Below are positions 57,878 through 64,000 of a stretch of 64,000 bases of DNA, one piece after another. The number at the start of each line of letters is the position of its first letter. Within the stretch, counting starts at the first letter, position 1. The notes below the pieces were generated by a model. It saw only the letters and a list, made by a program, of their open reading frames with translations. It was not told the origin of the DNA and did no database searches. The DNA lies in contig JAWLAE010000005.1 in the NCBI GenBank assembly GCA_041395625.1, positions 186,001 through 250,000 of the forward strand. The letters run 5' to 3'. Source of the DNA: CADEED01 sp041395625. Its GTDB lineage: Bacteria > Pseudomonadota > Gammaproteobacteria > Steroidobacterales > Steroidobacteraceae. Position numbers and translations under genes: made by a program.

Positions 57878-59557
57878 TCAGCCGCCCGTGCTGCCGTTCG
57901 TGCGCAGGAATGGCGTGTTGGGCTCGCCCAGCGCCGCATCCAGCGCTATCTGCGTCTGGACGCCCGCGATGCCATCCACGTCGAGGCGATGGCGGCGCTG
58001 GAAATCCTGCACCAGCGAGACGAGTGCGGCGTCATAGCGATCGCTCGGTTGTTCCTCCACTGGCAGGCCGTTGACCCGTTGCAGACTGCGACGCAACCAA
58101 CGGACTGAAGGCGTGCGCATGCCGAACGACAGTGGCTTTGCGCCGCCTTCCGCCGGTCGCCACAGCAGCACGTAGTCGCCGAACCAGTTGCGTGACAGGT
58201 CGCCGATGCCGATCTCCCGCACAGCGCCGCCGAGATCGACGCGGGCGCGCTCATCGTCGAGACCGGTCAGCACGAGCTGGTGGGCCCGTCCTTGAGAGTC
58301 GCTGACGTTCAGGATGGCAGGTCGATTGAACAGTCGCAGCTGCGCGAGTGAGCCGCGCTGCACGAGGCATTCGAGACCCGCCCGATTGGCTTGTGAGCAG
58401 GGGTCCGTGCGACTGGCGACGTACCGCACTCCCCAGAGCGCAAACAGTTTGTTGTAGGCGTTGTCCGGATCGGTTTCGTTGTCGAAGCGCGCTAACAACT
58501 CTGCCAGTTCCGGTGTGCTGCCAGGCGGCGCGCCGGTGACGGTCTCGCTCCCGGCGTCACTCGCAGCCGCCGGCTGTGCCGCAGGCGCTGCGGCGGGCGC
58601 AGCGTTTGCCTCCGTGGTCGAGGCGGCGGTCGCCGGCGCTACTGTCGTCCGCCCGCTCCACCACAACCAGGCGCCGACGCCTGCGGCGCTGAGGAGCACC
58701 AGCCCCGCCGCCACCGCGGTCCAGGGTACCCAGCTCGGCTGCAGGCGCTTGCCGAAGACTTCGGCAGCCGCGGCTCGCACGATGCGGCTGCTGACCAGAT
58801 GGATGTCCTGCGTGTAGGCGCCGAGCAAGGCGCGATCGCAGATGACGTTGATCAGCCGCGGGATGCCCTGCGACCAGCGATGCACCTCGGTGAGTGCGCT
58901 GCCTGAGAACACGTCACTGGTCGCGCCCGCTACTCGCAAACGATGCCGAATGTAGGCGTGCGTCTCGTCGGCCGACAACGGGTCGAGGTGGTAGCGACCG
59001 GTGATGCGTTGCGCCAATTGCCGCAATTCCACCCGTCCTAACAGCTCACGCAGCTCCGGTTGGCCGATCAGGATGATCTGCAGCAGCTTCTGGGTTTCCG
59101 TCTCGAGATTGGTCAGCAGACGCACCTGTTCGAGCACCTGCGGTGAAAGATTCTGCGCTTCGTCGACCACCAGTACGACGCGCTTGCCGTCGCCGTGCGC
59201 GCGCAGCAGGTAGCGACTCAGGATGTCGACCAGATCCTTGAGGCTGGCGGCGGCGTTGTCTGGAACGCCGATACCCAGTTCCTCGCAGATCGTCAGCAGG
59301 AACTCCGGCGCCGACATGCGCGGGTTCAGGATCAGCGCCACTTCGGCATTGCGCGGAATCTGGGCGAGCAGCGAGCGGATGACCGTGGTCTTGCCCGTAC
59401 CCACCTCGCCGGTCAGCTGGATGAAGCCGCCCGCCTCGTTGATGCCATAGACCAGGTGCGCGAGTGCCTCCGCGTGGCGCTCGCTGAGATACAGGTAGCG
59501 CGGATCGGGCGTTATCGCGAACGGTTTTTCGTTGAGTCCAAAGAAGGCGCGATACAT
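57878..59557 (-). CDS. gspA: General secretion pathway ATPase GspA/ExeA
   Basis: The product has 559 residues. The N-terminal AAA domain has PFAITPDPRYLYLSERHAEA, the Walker A TGEVGTGKTTVIRSLLAQI, and Walker B VVLVVDEAQNLSPQVLEQV. A membrane segment (VPWTAVAAGLVLLSAAGVGA) near 275 separates it from the periplasmic part, which has a linker and ends in a peptidoglycan-binding domain: LVQDFQRRHRLDVDGIAGVQ then TQIALDAAL. GspA binds peptidoglycan and, with GspB, guides secretin insertion. It is the first gene of the gspA-gspB pair and is followed in the same direction by the DhaL-DegV fusion. Confidence 0.94.
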   Translation of the reverse strand: MYRAFFGLNEKPFAITPDPRYLYLSERHAEALAHLVYGINEAGGFIQLTGEVGTGKTTVIRSLLAQIPRNAEVALILNPRMSAPEFLLTICEELGIGVPDNAAASLKDLVDILSRYLLRAHGDGKRVVLVVDEAQNLSPQVLEQVRLLTNLETETQKLLQIILIGQPELRELLGRVELRQLAQRITGRYHLDPLSADETHAYIRHRLRVAGATSDVFSGSALTEVHRWSQGIPRLINVICDRALLGAYTQDIHLVSSRIVRAAAAEVFGKRLQPSWVPWTAVAAGLVLLSAAGVGAWLWWSGRTTVAPATAASTTEANAAPAAAPAAQPAAASDAGSETVTGAPPGSTPELAELLARFDNETDPDNAYNKLFALWGVRYVASRTDPCSQANRAGLECLVQRGSLAQLRLFNRPAILNVSDSQGRAHQLVLTGLDDERARVDLGGAVREIGIGDLSRNWFGDYVLLWRPAEGGAKPLSFGMRTPSVRWLRRSLQRVNGLPVEEQPSDRYDAALVSLVQDFQRRHRLDVDGIAGVQTQIALDAALGEPNTPFLRTNGSTGG

Positions 59558-59647
59558 GGGCTTGTGCGGCTGTCCCCATAGTCAGCCGGGCAAACAGTAT
59601 TGCACGGCTGGCCGCGTCGCGGCGAGCCGTGCAGGCGCGCGGCAGGC

Positions 59648-59854
59648 CTAGCTCTTTTGCCCCTTGAGCGGGCAGGTATTGAGCCCGAACAAGGCGTATA
59701 CCGGGCAGTAGCCCATCAGGCCCGTCAGAACCGGCACGATTCCGATCAGAGCCCAGTATCGGTTCGGCCCCTCGATCACGAAGAACAATGCCAGCACGGC
59801 CAGGCCAACGACCACCCGCAGGGTGCGATCGACTGTGCCTTCGTTGATTTTCAT
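59648..59854 (-). CDS. DUF2892 (YgaP-like) membrane protein
   Basis: The product has 68 residues from ATG 59854, giving MKINEGTVDRTLRVVVGLAV; the frame to 59884 is less likely. Two membrane helices (LRVVVGLAVLALFFVI and YWALIGIVPVLTGLMGYCPV) flank a short loop, and the C-terminal YCPVYALFGLNTCPLKG holds two Cys typical of the family. Such proteins are often linked to rhodanese-type sulfur enzymes. One is nearby, but no operon joins them. It lies 90 bases from gspA. Confidence 0.88.
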   Translation of the reverse strand: MKINEGTVDRTLRVVVGLAVLALFFVIEGPNRYWALIGIVPVLTGLMGYCPVYALFGLNTCPLKGQKS

Positions 59855-59968
59855 GGGAGCCGCCTCGAGATGTGGTCGCCGCAATATCCGTGACTGGCTC
59901 GGGCGCTGTCTGTAACAGGAGTTACCAACATCGATAGGTGCTTCTACCTACAGGGGCACGATCCTGGA

Positions 59969-61150
59969 TCAATCGACGTCATCCAGGTGGGGCAGGCTGC
60001 TGCCACGGCGCACGCTTTGCATGCCGAACTTTGCGCGGATGCTGTCCAGCGTCGAGTCGAGCCGAGGCGATACGGTGCTGCCGGTGCCGGCGAACAAGTC
60101 GAGCTGCTCAGCCGGTGCCAGATGTGACACGCCGACGCCCAACAGGCGAATCCTGGCGCGCGGCTGTTCATTTAACCACTGGCGCAGCAACTGCGCGGCG
60201 ATGCTCGCCAGCAGGCGCGAATCATTGCTGGGTGGTTCGAAACGTCGCTGGCGCGTCTGAGTCTGAAAATCCGCGCGCCGGATCTTGACGGTGACACAGG
60301 CGGCGCTCAACGACTTGTTACGCAGCCTTGCGCCGGCACGATCGGCGAGCTGCACGAGTTCGCCCATGAGCCGCGTGCGGTCACCGATATCCGTTGCGAA
60401 AGTCTCCTCCGCGCTGATCGATTGCTCGTTCCAGTCCGCGACCACGGGCCGCTCATCGACGCCACCGGCACGCGCGCGCATGCGCACACAGTCCCGCCCG
60501 AACAGCGGCCACAGCACCGCATCGGGTGCGCGCCGCAATTCGCCGAGCGTGCGAATGCCGGCGCGCTCGACACGCTCACCGAGCTTGCGGCCGAGCCCCG
60601 GCAAGCGTCGTACCGACAAGGGATCGAGCACGCTGTGGATTCGTTCCGGCGGAATGAGCGTCAGCCCATCGGGCTTGTTCAGATCCGAGCCGATCTTGGC
60701 GACGAGCTTGTTAGGCGCCACGCCGACCGAGGCGGTGAGTGCGGTGGTCGCGAGAATCCGCTCCTTGATGGCGCGCGCGATGCCGGCCGCGTCGCCGTGC
60801 AGTGATTGGCTAGCCGTGACATCGAGAAACGCCTCGTCGAGCGACAGGCCCTGCACGAGCGGCGTGAATTCATGGAAAATCGCGAAGATCTGTCGCGACG
60901 CCTCCTGATAGCGCTGCATGCGGGGCCGCACGCAGATCGCCTCCGGGCAGCGGCGCAGCGCTTCGGCGATCGGCATGGCAGAGCGCACGCCGAACTTGCG
61001 CACTTCGTAGCTGGCAGCCGCGACGACGCCGCGTCCCGAGGTGCCGCCGACAATCAACGGTTTACCGCGCAGTTCCGGATAGTCGCGCTGCTCGACGGAC
61101 GCATAGAAGGCATCCATGTCGACGTGCAGGATGGCGCGCTGAGCAGGCAT
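59969..61150 (-). CDS. dinB: DNA polymerase IV
   Basis: The product has 393 residues. Y-family translesion polymerase: ILHVDMDAFYASVEQRDYPE carries the first catalytic Asp, SLDEAFLDVT the other acidic pair, and RPRMQRYQEASRQIF with SVGVAPNKLVAKIGSDLNKP the fingers and palm. The little finger domain follows (SISAEETFATDIGD, LSAACVTVKIRRADF). The C-terminal QLDLFAGTGS is close to the beta-clamp binding motif Q-L-x-L-F. It copies past damaged bases. The 114-base stretch to the DUF2892 gene holds no gene. The methyltransferase-like gene follows in the same direction, 11 bases before it. Confidence 0.95.
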   Translation of the reverse strand: MPAQRAILHVDMDAFYASVEQRDYPELRGKPLIVGGTSGRGVVAAASYEVRKFGVRSAMPIAEALRRCPEAICVRPRMQRYQEASRQIFAIFHEFTPLVQGLSLDEAFLDVTASQSLHGDAAGIARAIKERILATTALTASVGVAPNKLVAKIGSDLNKPDGLTLIPPERIHSVLDPLSVRRLPGLGRKLGERVERAGIRTLGELRRAPDAVLWPLFGRDCVRMRARAGGVDERPVVADWNEQSISAEETFATDIGDRTRLMGELVQLADRAGARLRNKSLSAACVTVKIRRADFQTQTRQRRFEPPSNDSRLLASIAAQLLRQWLNEQPRARIRLLGVGVSHLAPAEQLDLFAGTGSTVSPRLDSTLDSIRAKFGMQSVRRGSSLPHLDDVD

Positions 61151-61161
61151 CTGGCGCTGTG

Positions 61162-61653
61162 TCAGTAGATGCCTGGCAGCAGCTTCTTGACGCGACTCGC
61201 GTACGCGGCGTAGTCCGGGAAGCGCTGTCTCAACCAGGTCTCTTCACGCCGCGCCTTCGCATCGAAGAACAGCAGCAGCACCAGCGTACCGGCGAGATGC
61301 GTCAGCGACCAGAGAGCAATCGCGGTGCCCAGTGTCATCAGAATGACACTGCCATAGATGGGATGGCGCACGTACGCGTAGACGCCGCCCGTGACCAGCC
61401 GGGAGTCGTCCGGCGGATGCGGCAGCGGCGTGAGACTGCGCCCCATCCTGCGTATCGCGGTCGATGCGAGCAGCACGCCCGCTGCGATCAGCAGCAGCCC
61501 GACGGCCCGCGCCGCGGTGGGGCCAGCGCCTGGCCAGGCCGGCAGGCCGACGAATACTACTAACAGTACGATCTGCGCGAGCAGCCAGTACTCGCCGCGC
61601 TGGCCATCACGCCAGCCGCGCGCCGAGAAACCCCATCTGCGAAATATACTCAT
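61162..61653 (-). CDS. Isoprenylcysteine carboxyl methyltransferase (ICMT)-like membrane protein
   Basis: The product has 163 residues from ATG 61653; the longer frame to 62508 is a shadow of the DUF3667 gene. Four or five membrane helices are visible (AQIVLLVVFVGLPAWPGAG, RAVGLLLIAAGVLLASTA, VILMTLGTAIALWSLTHLAG). The SAM-binding part is GGVYAYVRHPIYGSVILM with the RHP motif, and EETWLRQRFPDYAAYASRVK is the conserved C-terminal segment with the E-x-x-L and Y-x-x-Y. In bacteria the substrate is unknown. It overlaps the DUF3667 stop by ATGA, so the two are probably coupled. Confidence 0.88.
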   Translation of the reverse strand: MSIFRRWGFSARGWRDGQRGEYWLLAQIVLLVVFVGLPAWPGAGPTAARAVGLLLIAAGVLLASTAIRRMGRSLTPLPHPPDDSRLVTGGVYAYVRHPIYGSVILMTLGTAIALWSLTHLAGTLVLLLFFDAKARREETWLRQRFPDYAAYASRVKKLLPGIY

Positions 61654-62534
61654 CAAACTGTCGCCACGCTGACGAGTACTGTCAGCACGAGTGCCGAGAT
61701 CATCAGTACCGTATAGACGACGCCGAGTGCCGCGAACTTGGTGAGCGTGCGAGCGCGGCTCTCGCCATAGAAGCGCCGCATCGCCTTGTACAAATACCAA
61801 CTCAAGTAGATGACCAGTGCCACCCACAGTGGATTCTCGAGCGCGCGCAGTCCTGGGATCGCGCTGACGATCAGCAGCAGCGCGAACAGAAAGAACACCA
61901 CACTGTGAATGTGGATGAAGAACAGCAGATGCTCGATGAAGTACCGACGCGGCCGGCGATACAGCAGCTTCATGCCGAGCGCGAGCAGCGGCAACAAGAT
62001 GAACAACGCCCGCGGCACGTTCTGCAGGAACTCCTGCTGTAGCGAGTCGCCACGATCGAGAACTGTCTTCTCGCAGCCCGCGACCAGCCGTGGCTGGATG
62101 CTGGCGACCCAAGGCCCTTGGTAGGAGATTCGCTGACAGAGTCGAGTCGCGCGCTGGGCAGGCGTCTCGGCCGGTGTAGCCGCAATATCCCGTTCCATAT
62201 CGTCGAATGCGATCGTCGAGCCGCTCTCGGCGAAGATGCCGGCCAGCAGGAAGAACAGCAAGCTCACGACGATATAGAGGCGCACGGGCGGCAGATAGCG
62301 TGCGCGACGGCCGGCAAAGAACTCCTGCGTGACCAGACCGGGTCGAGCGAGCAAATGCCACAGCGTGCGCCACAGACGCGAATCGGCGTGCGTCAACCCC
62401 TCGGTTGCCTCGCGCACGAAATGCCAGACTGAATGCACGCGCGTTTCGTGCTTTTGCCCGCATCCCGAGCAGTACCTGCCAGCGAGCGGCAGGCCACAGT
62501 TCAGGCACCGCTGGGCTGTCGGTACGGTGGGCAT
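61653..62534 (-). CDS. DUF3667 family membrane protein with zinc ribbon
   Basis: The product has 293 residues from ATG 62534; a TTG at 62546 is also in frame. The N-terminal zinc ribbon CLNCGLPLAGRYCSGCGQKH has two CX2C pairs. A conserved GLTHADSRLWRTLWHLLARP is followed by at least four membrane segments: LYIVVSLLFFLLAGIFA, FILLPLLALGMKLLYR, LLFFIHIHSVVFFLFALLLI and a last one near the end. This layout is DUF3667. Function unknown. The ICMT-like gene starts inside its stop codon. Confidence 0.85.
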   Translation of the reverse strand: MPTVPTAQRCLNCGLPLAGRYCSGCGQKHETRVHSVWHFVREATEGLTHADSRLWRTLWHLLARPGLVTQEFFAGRRARYLPPVRLYIVVSLLFFLLAGIFAESGSTIAFDDMERDIAATPAETPAQRATRLCQRISYQGPWVASIQPRLVAGCEKTVLDRGDSLQQEFLQNVPRALFILLPLLALGMKLLYRRPRRYFIEHLLFFIHIHSVVFFLFALLLIVSAIPGLRALENPLWVALVIYLSWYLYKAMRRFYGESRARTLTKFAALGVVYTVLMISALVLTVLVSVATV

Positions 62535-62567
62535 GGCGCCACTCAACGCAACCTCCCGTGGAACGCT

Positions 62568-64000
62568 TCAGGCTACCTGCGTGTCGTCCGGGGCCGCAAA
62601 GATCTCGTTGAAATCGCCGACATTCTTCGCGGCCAGGTCGGCGGGCGAGAAATCGTCGACGTGGATCAACTCCATGATCTTGCGATCGTAGTCCCGCAGG
62701 AACGTGGCTTCGGTTTCCGAAATGATGCCGAGCGCGAGCGCCTGCGAGATCTGGCCGGGCACGTCGAGTGCCGTGACCCGACCGGTCTTCTCACCTTCCA
62801 CGCGAATCTTCTTCTGCAGTGGTTCGGCTCGCTCCGCCAGCACCAGGGCTTCCTGCAGCAAGCCGAGCGGATTGTTAGGCTCCAGTGTCTTGTAGATGTA
62901 CTCGCAGAGCCGCTCCCGCGCCTCGGTGGGATACAGGATCGCCTCGGCGAGCTTGCGTCCCTGCCGATCACTCGGCGCGGAATACGACAGACCGCGCGGA
63001 AAGATCAGCGCGGCCATGGCGCCCGCCAACAGCCGGTTGGGGAAGTTCTGCAGGAAGCCGTGCAGCGCCTGCTGCGCCTGGTAGAGCTGATGGCGACAGG
63101 CCCATTCGACGATCGGCAGATCGGCCTCGGGCCGCCCCTGATTGTCGTAGTGCTTCAGCACCATCGAGGCAAGGTACATCGCTGATAGCACATCGCCGAG
63201 CCGCGCTGACAGATTCTCTTTCTTCTTGAGATAGCCGCCCAAGGTCAGCATCGCAACGTCGACGGCGAAAGCGAACGACGCCGAGAACCGCACGACGTGC
63301 TGATAGTAACGTTTGGTCGGCCCGACATCGGGCACGCGCGTGAAGCGCGCATGCGTGAGCGCCATCACGAGCGAGCGAACCGCGTTGGAGATGGCGAAGC
63401 CCATGTGACCGAACAGCGCCCTGTCGAAATCGTCCACCCCCTGTTTGCGATCCGGGTTGCGCGCCGCCTCCATCTCCTTCAGCACGAAGGGATGGCAGCG
63501 AATGGCGCCCTGACCGAAGATGATCAGCGAGCGGGTGAGGATATTGGCTCCCTCTACCGTGATCGCTACCGGGATAACCTGGTAGTTGCGCGCCAGGTAA
63601 TTGCGCGGCCCCATGCAGATACCTTTGCCGCCGTGCACGTCCATCGCATCGTTGGCGATCTGACGGCCCATCTCGGTGACGTGGTACTTCAGCATGGCCG
63701 ACGGGACCGACGGTTTCTCGCCGCCATCGATGGCGCCAGCCGTGACCGAACGCGCGGCGTCCATCGTGTAGGTCAAGCCGACCATACGCGCGAGCACCGC
63801 CTCGACGCCTTCGAACTTGCCGACCGACATGTTGAACTGGCGACGAATGCGCGTGTACGCGCCCGATGCCCAGACACCCGTCTTGGCGCCGCCCGTGGCG
63901 TTCGATGGCAACGAAATGCAGCGTCCCACTGACAACTGTTCCACCAGCATGCGCCAGCCCTGGCCGGCCATCTTCGGACCACCGATGATGAAGTCGAGTG
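62568..64000 (-). CDS. fadE: Acyl-CoA dehydrogenase FadE, 3' part (5' end outside window)
   Basis: The frame enters from the right edge and ends with TGA at 62568, giving about 477 residues of the C-terminal half. The flavin and substrate segments are present: GPKMAGQGWRMLVEQLSVGR, FEGVEAVLARMVGLTYTMDA, VTEMGRQIANDAMDVHGGKG and VIPVAITVEGANILTRSLII. The C-terminal DUF1974 extension (from about SASFAFAVDVAMLTLGG on) marks the large FadE type of gammaproteobacteria. It oxidises acyl-CoA in the first step of beta-oxidation. The ATG at 63971 is internal: the frame continues beyond 64000. Confidence 0.94.
   Translation of the reverse strand, partial: LDFIIGGPKMAGQGWRMLVEQLSVGRCISLPSNATGGAKTGVWASGAYTRIRRQFNMSVGKFEGVEAVLARMVGLTYTMDAARSVTAGAIDGGEKPSVPSAMLKYHVTEMGRQIANDAMDVHGGKGICMGPRNYLARNYQVIPVAITVEGANILTRSLIIFGQGAIRCHPFVLKEMEAARNPDRKQGVDDFDRALFGHMGFAISNAVRSLVMALTHARFTRVPDVGPTKRYYQHVVRFSASFAFAVDVAMLTLGGYLKKKENLSARLGDVLSAMYLASMVLKHYDNQGRPEADLPIVEWACRHQLYQAQQALHGFLQNFPNRLLAGAMAALIFPRGLSYSAPSDRQGRKLAEAILYPTEARERLCEYIYKTLEPNNPLGLLQEALVLAERAEPLQKKIRVEGEKTGRVTALDVPGQISQALALGIISETEATFLRDYDRKIMELIHVDDFSPADLAAKNVGDFNEIFAAPDDTQVA

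Overview
The window is about 64 kb of high-GC DNA, densely packed with genes on both strands and with many 4-base ATGA start/stop overlaps. The gene set includes a GspA/GspB pair, TonB and OmpA proteins, a FadE-type acyl-CoA dehydrogenase, DUF4197, RimO, DinB and a COG0523 GTPase. This points to a free-living gammaproteobacterium, probably of the Xanthomonadales/Nevskiales/Steroidobacter side. That placement is an inference from gene content; there is no rRNA to settle it. I recognised no insertion sequences, tRNAs or CRISPR arrays.

Region 1 (1-2162) holds the end of an outer-membrane beta-barrel gene and glmS. Region 2 (about 2163-16570) is an accessory island and the most unusual part. It contains a 2351-residue secreted SpvB/FG-GAP/RHS polymorphic toxin with its immunity gene, then an array of displaced toxin-immunity modules: a WHH nuclease tip with a SUKH immunity gene, a signal-peptide-bearing HNH-like toxin with a DUF2019-like immunity gene, a 1.93-kb duplicate of the RHS core end with a different toxin tip and immunity gene, and a toxin remnant broken by a stop codon with a HEAT-like immunity gene. 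A short sequence, gccgcaaggg or a variant, recurs at the toxin junction of the main gene, close behind four immunity genes, and inside the HNH-like toxin gene. It looks like a cassette seam. Recombination between the two identical core copies would delete 4813 bp and swap toxin and immunity together. An 8-base tandem repeat lies upstream, in a reading frame that enters a small Cys-rich gene next to the RHS gene.

Region 3 (16.5-32.6 kb) is chromosomal: a coiled-coil lipoprotein, rimO, a TonB protein, an FAD monooxygenase, a DUF937-OmpA fusion, a methyltransferase/small protein/PurD-like ATP-grasp operon, a VapBC pair with a palindrome over the antitoxin start, an SDR, and a UbiD-methyltransferase-secreted protein operon. 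Region 4 (32.6-45.1 kb) has a site-2-type protease, a DMT-family membrane protein, a COG0523 GTPase with a large His-rich insert next to a WD40 protein, a glycosyltransferase, an M20 amidohydrolase, a molybdopterin oxidase subunit without its iron-sulfur partner, a beta-CASP nuclease, an NmrA-like lipoprotein and a nucleotide-transporter-like protein.

Region 5 (45.1-50.2 kb) is a three-gene minus-strand signalling cluster: a CheA-like ATPase, a Ser/Thr kinase with a degenerate receiver, and a TonB-ended membrane protein that also begins with a degenerate receiver. Region 6 (50.4-64 kb) carries an EEP hydrolase, a GNAT, DUF4197, a lipocalin, dodecin, a rhodanese, a DhaL-DegV fusion resembling FakA plus FakB, GspB and GspA/ExeA, dinB, membrane proteins and the 3' part of fadE.
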